Part shown: piece by piece, positions 42,862-51,808 of the stretch
Layout of the letters: each line of letters starts with the position of its first letter
Position numbering within the stretch: position 1 is the stretch's first letter
DNA from: Burkholderiaceae bacterium
Lineage (GTDB): Bacteria > Pseudomonadota > Gammaproteobacteria > Burkholderiales > Burkholderiaceae_C
Length of the DNA: 64,000 bases
Reading direction: 5' to 3'
NCBI GenBank assembly: GCA_018780645.1
Contig: JADMJJ010000020.1
Coordinates: forward strand, 1 to 64,000
Translations under genes and position numbers: made by a program
Notes under the pieces: model-generated
Database searches by the model: none
Seen by the model: the letters and a program-made list of their open reading frames with translations, nothing else
Told to the model about the DNA's origin: nothing

Positions 42862-42877
42862 TTGATGGGTGCATCAA
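42862..42877. promoter_or_regulatory. 16-bp palindrome TTGATG-GGTG-CATCAA upstream of fba
   Basis: It lies 105 bases before the fba ATG and 17 bases before a possible -10 TAGAAT (42894-42899), so it would cover the -35 position of that promoter. It differs from the copy at 17790-17805 in one base, and both are followed within ten bases by GGCAC. A regulator binding here could control the aldolase gene. Confidence 0.45.
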
Positions 42878-42981
42878 GTAGGTGGCACCCCGGTAGAATC
42901 GACCAGAGTTACCGCGCGGTTACGGGGTTGAGGCCTTCGCCTCCGAGCGCGCGCACCGGTTTTTCAACTTAGGGGACTCTC

Positions 42982-44046
42982 ATGGCACTCGTTTCCATGC
43001 GCCAATTGCTGGACCATGCGGCCGCCAACGGCTACGGCATTCCGGCCTTCAACGTCAATAATCTGGAGCAGGTGCAGGCCGTGATGGCCGCCGCCGATGA
43101 GGTCGGTGCGCCGGTGATATTGCAGGCCTCGGCCGGCGCGCGCAAGTACGCCGGCGAGAGCTTCATCAAGCACCTGATTCAGGCCGCTGTCGAGGCCTAT
43201 CCGCACATCCCGCTGGTGATGCACCAGGACCATGGCACCAGCCCCAAGGTCTGCGCCGGCGCCATCGACCTGGGCTTCGGCTCGGTGATGATGGACGGCT
43301 CGCTGATGGAAGACGGCAAGACGCCGGCCTCGTTCGAGTACAACATGGAAGTGACCCGCAAGGTCGTCGAGATGTCGCACAAAGTCGGCGTCACCGTCGA
43401 GGGAGAGCTGGGCTGCCTGGGCAATCTTGAAACCGGCGAGGCTGGCGAGGAAGACGGCATCGGTGCCGAGGGCAAGCTGGACCACAGCCAGATGCTGACC
43501 GACCCGGAGGAGGCCGCCGTCTTCGTCAAGGCCACCCAGCTGGATGCGCTGGCCATCGCCATCGGCACCAGCCATGGCGCCTACAAGTTCTCGCGCAAGC
43601 CCACCGGCGACATCCTGGCCATCGGCCGGGTCAAGGAAATCCACAAGCGCATCCCCAACACCCATCTGGTGATGCATGGCTCGTCCTCGGTGCCGCAGGA
43701 GTTGCTGGCCATCATCAACCAGTACGGCGGCAAGATGAAGGAAACCTTCGGCGTGCCGGTCGAGGAGATCCAGGAAGCGATCAAGCACGGCGTGCGCAAG
43801 ATCAATATCGATACCGACATCCGCCTGGCGATGACCGGCGCGGTGCGCAAGTTCCTGGCCGAGAACCCCGAGAAGTTCGACGCCCGCGAATGGCTGAAGC
43901 CGGCCCGCGAGGCTGCCAAGGCGATCTGCAAGCAGCGCTATATGGAGTTCGGCTGCGAAGGCCAGGCCGGCAAGATCCAGCCCCGCACCCTGGTCGACGT
44001 GGCCGCTGCCTATGCGCGCGGCGAGCTCAATCAGGTCGTGCAATAA
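42982..44046 (+). CDS. fba: Fructose-bisphosphate aldolase, class II
   Basis: 354 residues. Class II metal and substrate motifs are [39 protein letters not shown] and [17 protein letters not shown]. It cleaves fructose-1,6-bisphosphate or acts in reverse in gluconeogenesis. Start ATG 42982 follows AGGGGA. A strong terminator lies after the gene, separating it from purC. Confidence 0.97.
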   Translation: MALVSMRQLLDHAAANGYGIPAFNVNNLEQVQAVMAAADEVGAPVILQASAGARKYAGESFIKHLIQAAVEAYPHIPLVMHQDHGTSPKVCAGAIDLGFGSVMMDGSLMEDGKTPASFEYNMEVTRKVVEMSHKVGVTVEGELGCLGNLETGEAGEEDGIGAEGKLDHSQMLTDPEEAAVFVKATQLDALAIAIGTSHGAYKFSRKPTGDILAIGRVKEIHKRIPNTHLVMHGSSSVPQELLAIINQYGGKMKETFGVPVEEIQEAIKHGVRKINIDTDIRLAMTGAVRKFLAENPEKFDAREWLKPAREAAKAICKQRYMEFGCEGQAGKIQPRTLVDVAAAYARGELNQVVQ

Positions 44047-44085
44047 AGCGCATCCACAAAAAGAAGGACCTCTTCGCGAATCTTG

Positions 44086-44119
44086 CCCGCCGCGCTGTCT
44101 CAGCCCGGCGGGTTTTTTT
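44086..44119 (+). terminator. Intrinsic terminator after fba
   Basis: Stem CCCGCCG (44086-44092) with CGGCGGG (44106-44112), 13-base loop, then seven T (44113-44119). Confidence 0.85.
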
Positions 44120-44166
44120 ACGTCAGGCAGCGCCTAAAATCCAGCCTTCTCCGACGGAACCCCACC

Positions 44167-45063
44167 ATGACCGCTGCCCTGCTCGAATCTTCGCTGACCT
44201 CGCTCCCCCTGATCGCCCGTGGCAAGGTGCGCGAAAACTATGCGGTGGGCACGGACCGTATCCTGATGGTGGCCAGCGACCGGCTCTCGGCCTTCGACGT
44301 CATCATGGGTGAGCCCATCCCCGGCAAGGGCGCGCTGCTGACGCAGATGGCGCTGTTCTGGTTCAAGCAGCTCGATGGCATCGTGCCGAATCACCTCACC
44401 GGCGATGACCCGCTGTCGGTCGTCACCGAGGCCGAAAAGGCGCAGGTGCGCGATCGCTCGATGCTGGTCAAGCGACTCAAGCCGCTGCCGGTCGAGGCGG
44501 TGGTGCGCGGCTATCTGGCTGGCAGCGGCTGGGCCGAATATCAGAAGAACGGTGAGGTCTGCGGCGTCAAGCTGCCTGCGGGCCTGAAGAACGCGTCCAA
44601 GCTGCCCGAGCCCATCTTCACCCCGGCCACCAAGGCCGAGATGGGCGACCATGACGAGAATATTTCGTTCGACAAGATGGTCGAGATCATCGGCGCCGAC
44701 CTGGCCACCCGCGTACGCGACATCTCGATCACGCTGTACCGCCGCGCCGCCGACTTTGCGCTGGCCAAGGGCATCATCATTGCCGACACCAAGTTCGAGT
44801 TCGGTCTTGATGCCGACGGCACCTTGACCTTGATGGACGAGGTGCTGACGCCCGACTCCTCGCGCTACTGGCCGGTCGAGAGCTATGCCGAGGGCATCAA
44901 TCCTCCCAGCTACGACAAGCAGTTCGTGCGCGACTGGCTGGAGCAGGCCGTGGTGGATGGCAAGCCCTGGGGCAAGGTGGCCCCGGCGCCGGCCCTGCCG
45001 GCCGAGGTGATCGCCAGGACCAAGGCGAAGTACGAGGAAGCCCTGGCGCGCCTGACCCAATGA
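44167..45063 (+). CDS. purC: Phosphoribosylaminoimidazole-succinocarboxamide synthase
   Basis: 298 residues from the ATG at 44167. Motifs are [60 protein letters not shown] and [12 protein letters not shown]. The enzyme adds aspartate to CAIR in purine synthesis. Its stop overlaps the start of an unrelated TPR-type gene, which suggests that the following genes inserted directly at its 3' end. Confidence 0.96.
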   Translation: MTAALLESSLTSLPLIARGKVRENYAVGTDRILMVASDRLSAFDVIMGEPIPGKGALLTQMALFWFKQLDGIVPNHLTGDDPLSVVTEAEKAQVRDRSMLVKRLKPLPVEAVVRGYLAGSGWAEYQKNGEVCGVKLPAGLKNASKLPEPIFTPATKAEMGDHDENISFDKMVEIIGADLATRVRDISITLYRRAADFALAKGIIIADTKFEFGLDADGTLTLMDEVLTPDSSRYWPVESYAEGINPPSYDKQFVRDWLEQAVVDGKPWGKVAPAPALPAEVIARTKAKYEEALARLTQ

Positions 45064-46187
45064 GAGAAACCAGCGAAAGGCCCGCCATGCTGCTGACCTC
45101 CCGATTGAGCAAAAGCCTTGAGCGCGAGATCGCCAAGGCCGGCAACCCGATCGAACTGGCCTGCCTGAAGGCACAGCGCGCCATCCTGCTGATGCGCCAT
45201 GGCCATCTGCCCGAGGCGCGCGAGGTGCTGACGGCCCTGCACCAGCAGGCCTTCCAGTACCCGAACCCGGCCCTGGGCGCCTGGCTGCATCTGGCCGAGG
45301 GCCTGATGAGCTATTACACCGATTTCAGCAGCAGCGCCCGCGACAAGGTGCTGCGGGCCCATGCGATCAGCCGTGGTGCCGGCATGCAGCCGCTGCAGGC
45401 GCTCAGTGCGGCCTGGCTGGCTCACATCCATTTTGCCGAGCATCAGGTTGAGCCAATGGCGCTCTATCTGGCCGAGACGCTGCGCCTGGCCGCGCCCGAC
45501 CACCATGCCGCACGCAGCCGTGCCTGCATGGTGGCCGCCCAGGGCTACCACTTCGCCGATCGCATGGGCCAGGCCAGCAATTGGTATATGCGGGCCCGCA
45601 CCCATGCGAATGCCGAGGGTGACGACGCGACCCTGTCGCACCTGATCCACAACATGGCCCAGTTGCGAACCGCACAGGCGCGGCGAGCCCACCTCACCGG
45701 TCGGCCCACAGCGGCCGATGGTGGCCTGATGCTGGGCGCGGATTCGATCCAGCACTACGACGATGCCGTCGGCGGTTCGGCCATGGAGGGCCTGGTGCCG
45801 ATACTGCGCGCCCAGGTGCTGGTGGTGGAGGGCGATTTCGCCGGCGCCCAGGCGCTGTACGAGGAGCATCTGCCGCGCGCCATGTCGCTGGGTCTGGCCC
45901 GGCTGGGCAGCAGCCTGCTGGCCGACCTGGCCTGGTGTCGGGTCAACAACGGCCAGAACGAGCATGCGCTTCGGCAGGCCCATGAGTCCGAGGTCGAGCT
46001 GGACCCCGACTGCGATGTCGATGACCGCGCCGCCACGCACGCTCGCCTGGCCCAGGTCTACACGGCCTTGGGTGATTCGGCCGCGGCGCGCCGCCATACC
46101 GATCTGGCCGAAACGGCCTGGCTGGAGTTTGGCGTCCAGCAACGGCAATGGGCGACTGCGTTGGATGAGGGCTTGGTCGGCCTTTGA
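45060..46187 (+). CDS. TPR-like helical protein of unknown function
   Basis: 375 residues if started at ATG 45060, which overlaps the purC stop; ATG 45087 with GAAAGG upstream is an alternative. The sequence is a run of helix-turn-helix pairs of TPR type ([60 protein letters not shown]), like the MalT-type sensor superhelix but without any DNA-binding or ATPase domain. It is cytoplasmic. It is followed 48 bases later by an alpha/beta-hydrolase-LuxR fusion, so the two may work together, for example as a split regulator (inference). Confidence 0.75.
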   Translation: MRETSERPAMLLTSRLSKSLEREIAKAGNPIELACLKAQRAILLMRHGHLPEAREVLTALHQQAFQYPNPALGAWLHLAEGLMSYYTDFSSSARDKVLRAHAISRGAGMQPLQALSAAWLAHIHFAEHQVEPMALYLAETLRLAAPDHHAARSRACMVAAQGYHFADRMGQASNWYMRARTHANAEGDDATLSHLIHNMAQLRTAQARRAHLTGRPTAADGGLMLGADSIQHYDDAVGGSAMEGLVPILRAQVLVVEGDFAGAQALYEEHLPRAMSLGLARLGSSLLADLAWCRVNNGQNEHALRQAHESEVELDPDCDVDDRAATHARLAQVYTALGDSAAARRHTDLAETAWLEFGVQQRQWATALDEGLVGL

Positions 46188-46235
46188 CGAGGCACGGGCG
46201 CCGCATCCACCCATCGATGATCGGACCGAACGCCA

Positions 46236-47312
46236 ATGCCCACACGTCCGAACGCGACGCCCGCCCTGCGGCAGGACCTGCGCTTCGCCCACCTGCAATC
46301 CGGCGCCCGCATTGCCTGGGCCACCAGCGGCCAGGGCCCGGCCCTGGTGCGCGCAGCGCACTGGATGACCCATGTCGAGCATGACCTGAATTCACCGATC
46401 TGGCGGCCCTGGCTGGAGCGCCTGGGCCGCGAGGTGCGCTTGATACGCTACGACGAGCGCGGCTGCGGCCTGTCTGGCCCGGACGATCAGCCGCTGGGCC
46501 TGGAGGCCGCCGTCGAGGAACTGGAGGTGGTGATCGAGGCCACGGGCCTTGCGCGCGTGGCGCTGCTGGGCATGTCGGGGGCGGCCGCGCCGGCCGTGGC
46601 CTATGCGGCGCGCCACCCGGAGCGGGTCATGCATCTGGTGCTGCTGGGCGGCTACACCCATGGCCTGATGCACCGCCAGCCCTCGGCCAAGGCACTGCAG
46701 TGGCATGAGGCCATTGTCAGGCTGGTCGAGCTCGGCTGGGGTCAGCGCGACGCGGCCGTGCAGCAGTTCTTCACCGCGCAGATGATTCCCGACGCCACCC
46801 CCGCGCAGGTGCGTGCGCTGAATGAGCAGCAGCGCCTGTCCTGCACGGCCGAGCGCGCGGCGGCGATTCTTCGTGCCCGGGTGGCGCTGGATGTGCGCGA
46901 GTGGTTGCCCCTGGTGCGCTGCCCGACCCTGGTGCTGCATGCGCAGGGTGATGGCATCGTGTCGGTAGAGCTTGGGCGGGAGCTGGCGGCGGCGATCACC
47001 GGTGCGCGCTTCGAAACCCTGGCCTCGCGCAACCACCTGCCGCTGGCCGGCGAGCCGGCATTCGAGCGCTTTTGCGAGGCCGTCGGCGGCTTTGTCGCCG
47101 AGCGCCCGGCCGTCGCGCAGGGCAGCTTCACGCCGCGCGAGCGCGAGCTGCTGGGCCTGGTCGCCCAGGGTTTGGACAATCTGCAGATCAGCGCCCATCT
47201 GGGCCTGGCGGATCAGACGGTGCGCAATGCGCTGTCCAAGCTCTACGCCACCCTGGGCGTGGAGGGCCGGCCTCAGGCCGTGGCCCGGGCTCGCGATCTC
47301 GGTTTTGGCTGA
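46236..47312 (+). CDS. Alpha/beta-hydrolase fused to a LuxR DNA-binding domain
   Basis: 358 residues. Residues 15-290 are an alpha/beta hydrolase with nucleophile elbow GMSGA (S114), acid D239 (HAQGDGIV) and His267 (SRNHLPL), so the triad is complete, plus the RYDERGCGLSG turn. Residues 298-358 are a LuxR helix-turn-helix: FTPRERELLGLVAQG, NLQISAHLGLADQTVRNAL and LYATLGVEGRPQAV. Such a protein may bind or hydrolyse a small molecule and switch transcription directly. It is followed by a PEP-CTERM gene, which is a possible target. Confidence 0.85.
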   Translation: MPTRPNATPALRQDLRFAHLQSGARIAWATSGQGPALVRAAHWMTHVEHDLNSPIWRPWLERLGREVRLIRYDERGCGLSGPDDQPLGLEAAVEELEVVIEATGLARVALLGMSGAAAPAVAYAARHPERVMHLVLLGGYTHGLMHRQPSAKALQWHEAIVRLVELGWGQRDAAVQQFFTAQMIPDATPAQVRALNEQQRLSCTAERAAAILRARVALDVREWLPLVRCPTLVLHAQGDGIVSVELGRELAAAITGARFETLASRNHLPLAGEPAFERFCEAVGGFVAERPAVAQGSFTPRERELLGLVAQGLDNLQISAHLGLADQTVRNALSKLYATLGVEGRPQAVARARDLGFG

Positions 47313-47315
47313 GGT

Positions 47316-47336
47316 GCCGGGACATCTGTCCCCGGC
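47316..47336 (+). terminator. Hairpin after the hydrolase-LuxR gene
   Basis: GCCGGGACA (47316-47324), 2-base loop TC and TGTCCCCGGC (47327-47336) pair with one bulged base, 3 bases after the stop codon. No T run follows. It shares the GGGACA/TGTCCC core with the hairpin at 48004-48051. Confidence 0.4.
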
Positions 47337-47441
47337 CTGGGCACCCCGGGGCGCGGTTTGGTACGGCCGTCCCATGGCCCCGCACGCCATGCCCGCGCCC
47401 AATGGCTGCACGGGCATTTCGCCCGATCCAAAGGACAGACC

Positions 47442-47996
47442 ATGAAAATCCCTGTGCTCCAGGCCGCCCTTCCATTTGCCCTGGCGTCGATGTCCGCCGC
47501 AGCTGCGCCCCAGCCGTTCAGCGCCAGCTACACCGGCACCGCCCAGGTGGTGGAGGTGCTCAATCCGACGGGCCCGGTGCTGCGTTTCGAGACGCTGGCC
47601 GCCGGGACGGGCGCATTTGATCTGGGCAGCTACTTCTCGACCGACGTCATCGACATGTCCACCGGCGCCGGCACCGGCACGAACCGCTTCGTCGCCGGCA
47701 ATGGCGACGAGCTTTTCGGTGCGTTCAGCGTGCAGGTGATTCCCACGGCGGTGCCCAATATCGTCGAGCTACTGGGTCAGGCCACCTTCACCGGGGGCAC
47801 CGGCCAGTTCAGTGGTGCCACAGGCAGTGCCGCCTTCACCGGTTCGGGCGTCTTCACCAGCCAGACCGTGGCGACGGCAACCTTGAACTACAGCGGCAGC
47901 ATCGCCCTGGTGCCCGAGCCCGCCAGCGGCCTGCTGATGCTGGGCGGGTTGGCGATGGCGGCGCCGCTGGTGAGGCGCTTGAACAAAAACGCCTAG
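47442..47996 (+). CDS. PEP-CTERM sorting domain protein
   Basis: 184 residues from the ATG at 47442, preceded by AAAGGA; the frame upstream to 47358 is not needed. The signal peptide is MKIPVLQAALPFALASMSAA. The beta-rich body (FSASYTGTAQVVEVL; GTNRFVAGNGDELFGAFSVQ; FTGGTGQFSGATGSAAFTG) resembles exported PEP-CTERM proteins of unknown role. The C-terminus LVPEPASGLLMLGGLAM and a basic tail complete the sorting signal. It lies downstream of the hydrolase-LuxR gene and convergent with the thioredoxin gene. Confidence 0.85.
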   Translation: MKIPVLQAALPFALASMSAAAAPQPFSASYTGTAQVVEVLNPTGPVLRFETLAAGTGAFDLGSYFSTDVIDMSTGAGTGTNRFVAGNGDELFGAFSVQVIPTAVPNIVELLGQATFTGGTGQFSGATGSAAFTGSGVFTSQTVATATLNYSGSIALVPEPASGLLMLGGLAMAAPLVRRLNKNA

Positions 47997-48003
47997 ACGG
48001 TTG

Positions 48004-48051
48004 GGGACAGAGCTTTCGGCCACGCTGCGCGTGGAACCCAAGGTCTGTCCC
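48004..48051. repeat. GGGACAGA/TCTGTCCC palindromic element
   Basis: GGGACAGA (48004-48011) pairs with TCTGTCCC (48044-48051), and the middle holds a second hairpin CCACGC-TGC-GCGTGG. This type of GGGACAGA palindrome is a frequent intergenic repeat in betaproteobacteria. It fills the gap between two convergent genes and may act as a bidirectional terminator. Confidence 0.55.
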
Positions 48052-48057
48052 GCAAGG

Positions 48058-49014
48058 TCAGAAGAGGGCCATGCTCAGTTTTCTCCGGTACTGATCCAGC
48101 ACCGGATCACTGGGTTCCACATGGGCCCGGCCGGCAAGCTCCAGCGCGCCCTTCTTGACCTCGGCCGCGGCCGCCTTGGGCGCGGGCTTGGTCATCAGCT
48201 CCAGGATGGCGACATAGGTCTTGCGCGCCAGCTCGCCATTCCAGGCCTTGTCGCGCATGATGATTTCAAGCAGCTCGTCCATCGCCGCGGTGAATTGCTG
48301 GCCGGCCAGCAGCGACTGCGCCAGCTCGAAGCGGGCATCGAAGTCGCGCTTGTTGGCAGCAATCGCCTGGGCCAGCGCCTCGGCGCTGCGTGCCGTGGGC
48401 GCGGCCTCGCAGGCGCGCAGCCAGGTGGCCAGCGCGGCCAGGCGCGGATTGGGGGTCAGCGTGTCGGCAGCCTTGGCGGCGAGCGGGGCGAAGGCCTCGG
48501 CGGCAGCGGCCGTCTGGCCGATCTCCAGCAGCGCACGGACGAAGTCGAAGCGAGCCGCTTCGTTGCCGGGGTCCTTGGCCAGCGTGTCCTGCAGGCGCTG
48601 CAGCGCGGCCTCGGTGTCGCCCTCGGCGAGCAGCTCCTCTGCCTCGGCCAAGTCCTCCTCTGCTTCCAGCGCTTCGGTGCTGGGCACATGCTTGTCGAGG
48701 AACTCGCGGATCTGCGCCTCGGGCAGGGCGCCGACGAAACCATCGACAGGCTGGCCGCCGACAAACATCACGCAGAACGGAATGCTGCGCACGCCGAAGG
48801 CCTGACTCAGCTGGCTGGAGATTTCGGGCTGCTCGTCGCTGTTGAGCTTGGTCAGCTTGAAGCGGCCGGCGTAGGCCACCTCCAGCTTCTCCAGCAGCGG
48901 GCCCAGGGCCTTGCAGGGGCCGCACCAGGGGGCCCAGATGTCGAGCAGGACGGGTTGCTGCATCGATGCCTGCAGCAGTTCGGATTCGAAGTTCTGGATC
49001 GTGATGTCGGTCAT
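48058..49014 (-). CDS. Thioredoxin-TPR fusion (YbbN/CnoX type)
   Basis: 318 residues from the ATG at 49014 (GTG 49023 is also in frame). The N-terminal thioredoxin domain has an active site WAPWCGPCKALGP (WCGPC at 30-34). The C-terminal two thirds carries TPR-like repeats (AEELLAEGDTEAALQRLQDT; FELAQSLLAGQQFTAAMDEL). The E. coli relative CnoX/YbbN is a chaperone-linked redox holdase. The intact CxxC suggests redox activity here. It is divergent from purE. Confidence 0.92.
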   Translation of the reverse strand: MTDITIQNFESELLQASMQQPVLLDIWAPWCGPCKALGPLLEKLEVAYAGRFKLTKLNSDEQPEISSQLSQAFGVRSIPFCVMFVGGQPVDGFVGALPEAQIREFLDKHVPSTEALEAEEDLAEAEELLAEGDTEAALQRLQDTLAKDPGNEAARFDFVRALLEIGQTAAAAEAFAPLAAKAADTLTPNPRLAALATWLRACEAAPTARSAEALAQAIAANKRDFDARFELAQSLLAGQQFTAAMDELLEIIMRDKAWNGELARKTYVAILELMTKPAPKAAAAEVKKGALELAGRAHVEPSDPVLDQYRRKLSMALF

Positions 49015-49085
49015 GGCCTGCACTGCAAAAGAGAGCGTAAGGAGGAACGTGGCGCCCGCCGCCTACAATTCAAGGCTTACTAGCA

Positions 49086-49595
49086 ATGGAGCGAGCCTTG
49101 ACGAGCGCCTCTCCCGTGGTTGGTGTGGTGATGGGCTCCAGCAGCGACTGGGAAACCCTCAAGCACGCCGCCGACATTCTCGCCGAGTTCGGCATCGCCT
49201 TCGAAACCCGTGTGGTTTCGGCCCACCGCATGCCCGACGATATGTTCGCCTATGCCGAGGCCGCGGTCGGCCGTGGCCTGAAGGCCATCATCGCCGGTGC
49301 CGGCGGCGCTGCCCATCTGCCGGGCATGCTGGCCGCCAAGACGGTGGTGCCGGTGCTGGGCGTGCCGGTGGCCAGCCGCCATCTGCAGGGTGTCGACTCG
49401 CTGCATTCGATCGTGCAAATGCCCAAGGGCATTCCGGTGGCCACCTTTGCCATCGGCACGGCCGGTGCGGGCAATGCCGCGCTGTTCGCGATAGCGATGC
49501 TGGCCAATGAGCAGCCCGAGTTGCGCGCGAAGCTGGAGGCCTTCCGCGCCCGCCAGACCGAGGTGGCGCGGGCGATGACGCAGGATCTCAAGTGA
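49086..49595 (+). CDS. purE: N5-carboxyaminoimidazole ribonucleotide mutase
   Basis: 169 residues. Motifs are [32 protein letters not shown] and [17 protein letters not shown]. It converts N5-CAIR to CAIR. Its stop overlaps the purK start (GTGA), a standard operon arrangement. In related genomes purE follows purC directly; here a 4-kb block lies between them. Confidence 0.97.
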   Translation: MERALTSASPVVGVVMGSSSDWETLKHAADILAEFGIAFETRVVSAHRMPDDMFAYAEAAVGRGLKAIIAGAGGAAHLPGMLAAKTVVPVLGVPVASRHLQGVDSLHSIVQMPKGIPVATFAIGTAGAGNAALFAIAMLANEQPELRAKLEAFRARQTEVARAMTQDLK

Positions 49596-50776
49596 GCGCT
49601 GTGTTCCTGCCTGGTTCGGTGGATGGGCAAGGGCGGCCCGCTGCGGTCGGCGTGATGGGCGGTGGCCAGCTGGGCCGCATGTTTGTGCATGCTGCGCAAG
49701 CGCTGGGCTTCGAGGTTGTCGTGCTCGACCCGGACGCCGGTAGCCCGGCCGGGGCCGCGGCCCAGGTGCAGATCCAGACCGCCTACCTTGATGCCGGCGG
49801 CCTGGCCGAGCTGGCCCAGCGCTGCGTGGCCATCACCACCGAATTCGAGAACGTGCCCGCGGCAGCTCTGACGACCCTGGCCCTGCAACGCCCGGTCGCG
49901 CCCTCGGGCGAGGCCGTGGCCGTGTGCCAGGACCGCGCCGCCGAGAAGGCGCACTTCGCCGGCTGTGGTGTGCCCTGTGCGCCCTATGCCGAGATCGAAA
50001 CGGCCGAGCAACTGGCCGCGGTCGATGAAGCGCTGCTGCCCGGCATCCTGAAGACCGCCCGCCTGGGCTATGACGGCAAGGGGCAGATGCGAGTGCGCAG
50101 CCGTGCCGAACTCGCCCAGGCCTGGGCCGAATTGAAGCAGGCCCCCTGCGTGCTGGAGCAGATGCTGCCGCTGGAGCGCGAGATCAGCGTGATCGTCGCG
50201 CGCTCGGCTGGTGGCGAGATCGTTCACTTCCCGGTGCAGCAAAACCTGCACCGCGAGGGCATCCTGGCGCTGACCCAGGTGCCCGCGCCCGAGGTGGCGG
50301 CCGCGCTGCAGCAGGAGGCTGTCGCCTGCGCGCAGCGCATTGCCGAGTCGCTGAACTACGTCGGCGTGCTGTGCGTCGAGTTCTTCGTGCTGCGCGATGG
50401 CCGCCTGGTCGCCAACGAGATGGCGCCGCGGCCGCACAACTCGGGTCACTACAGCATCGATGCCTGCGATCTGTCGCAATTCGACTGTCAGCTGCGCGCG
50501 ATGACCGGCCTGCCGCTAGTGCAGCCGCGCCTGCATTCGCCCTGCGCCATGGTCAATCTGCTGGGCGATTTGTGGTTTGACGATCAAGGCCAGCTGCGCA
50601 CACCGGCCTGGGACCACCTGCTGGCCCTGCCCGGCGTGCATCTGCACCTGTACGGCAAGACCGAGGCGCGCCCCGGCCGCAAGATGGGCCACCTGACACT
50701 GACCGCCGCCACCGCCGAGCAGGCCCTGGCCACCGCCAATCGTGCGGCGGCCCTGCTCGGTCTGCCGGGGTTCTGA
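49592..50776 (+). CDS. purK: N5-carboxyaminoimidazole ribonucleotide synthase
   Basis: 394 residues from a GTG start that overlaps the purE stop. ATP-grasp features are [60 protein letters not shown] and [18 protein letters not shown]. It makes N5-CAIR from AIR with ATP and bicarbonate and supplies PurE. Confidence 0.96.
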   Translation: MSAVFLPGSVDGQGRPAAVGVMGGGQLGRMFVHAAQALGFEVVVLDPDAGSPAGAAAQVQIQTAYLDAGGLAELAQRCVAITTEFENVPAAALTTLALQRPVAPSGEAVAVCQDRAAEKAHFAGCGVPCAPYAEIETAEQLAAVDEALLPGILKTARLGYDGKGQMRVRSRAELAQAWAELKQAPCVLEQMLPLEREISVIVARSAGGEIVHFPVQQNLHREGILALTQVPAPEVAAALQQEAVACAQRIAESLNYVGVLCVEFFVLRDGRLVANEMAPRPHNSGHYSIDACDLSQFDCQLRAMTGLPLVQPRLHSPCAMVNLLGDLWFDDQGQLRTPAWDHLLALPGVHLHLYGKTEARPGRKMGHLTLTAATAEQALATANRAAALLGLPGF

Positions 50777-50778
50777 CC

Positions 50779-51780
50779 ATGCTGGTTCCGGGCATGGATC
50801 CTGCCGCGCTGGCCGAGGGCGCCAAGCGCCTGGCCGCAGGCGAGCTGGTCGCCTTTCCGACTGAAACGGTCTACGGCCTGGGCGCCCGCGCCGATGACGA
50901 TGCGGCCGTGGCCAAGATCTTTGCCGCCAAGGGCCGGCCCAGCGACCATCCGCTGATCGTGCATGTGCTGGAGGAGGCGGACGCCGTGTTGTTTGCCCGC
51001 GAGTTGCCGCCGGTGGCCCGAAAGCTGATGCAGGCCTTCTGGCCCGGACCGCTGACGGTGATCGTGCCTCGTGCGCCCGGGCGTGGCGCGGCGGCGGCTG
51101 GCGGGCAGGACAGCATCGGCCTGCGTTGTCCCGCGCACCCGGTCGCCCGCGCACTGCTGCAGGCCGCGCGTGCCCAGGGCGTCCTGGGTGTGGCCGCACC
51201 CAGCGCCAACCGCTTCGGCCGCGTCAGCCCGACCCACGCCGCCCATGTGGTCAGCGAGTTCGAGCCCGGCCTGTTGGTGCTGGATGGGGGCGACTGCGAG
51301 GTCGGCATCGAGTCCAGCATCGTCGACTGCAGCCGCGGCCAGCCGGTGCTGCTGCGGCCGGGCGTGATCACGCGGGCGCAGATCGAAGCCGCCGCCGGTG
51401 AGACCTTGGGCCAGCTTGACGCCGCTGCCCCCCGCGCCTCGGGCACGCTGGAGGCGCACTACGCCCCGGCGGCCACGGTGCGCCTGCTGACCCTGCCGGT
51501 ACTGCGCGATGCGCTTGCGCAGACGCCGCAACAGGGTCTTGAGAGTGTGGCGGTATATTCCCGGACGCTGAGCCCACGTGCGGGCTCACTCGACAGGCCG
51601 ATGCCTGACGACGCAATTGCCGCCGCGCACGAGTTGTTTGCGGTGTTACGCGCGCTGGACGATGCCGGCGTGCGACAGATATGGATCGAAGCGCCCGAAC
51701 AGGACCCGGCTTGGGATGGTGTGCGTGACCGCTTGACGCGGGCCGCGGCCGCCACCCCCGGTGCCTTGGTATGGCGATGA
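50779..51780 (+). CDS. L-threonylcarbamoyladenylate synthase (Sua5 type)
   Basis: 333 residues. The YrdC/TsaC domain (about 10-205) has LAAGELVAFPTETVYGLGAR, KGRPSDHPLIVHV and GVAAPSANRFGRVSPTHA. A linker SGTLEAHYAP leads into the Sua5 C-terminal domain, so this is the long form. It makes the first intermediate of the t6A tRNA modification; the TsaB partner is encoded at 54907. It starts 2 bases after purK. Confidence 0.94.
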   Translation: MLVPGMDPAALAEGAKRLAAGELVAFPTETVYGLGARADDDAAVAKIFAAKGRPSDHPLIVHVLEEADAVLFARELPPVARKLMQAFWPGPLTVIVPRAPGRGAAAAGGQDSIGLRCPAHPVARALLQAARAQGVLGVAAPSANRFGRVSPTHAAHVVSEFEPGLLVLDGGDCEVGIESSIVDCSRGQPVLLRPGVITRAQIEAAAGETLGQLDAAAPRASGTLEAHYAPAATVRLLTLPVLRDALAQTPQQGLESVAVYSRTLSPRAGSLDRPMPDDAIAAAHELFAVLRALDDAGVRQIWIEAPEQDPAWDGVRDRLTRAAAATPGALVWR

Positions 51781-51808
51781 CAAGTGTGATGATGGAGCGA
51801 GTGTTCTC

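Noticed and set aside
49064-49069. TACAAT before purE as a -10 element
   Set aside because: No acceptable -35 at 16-18 bases, and the base pattern is common in the region.
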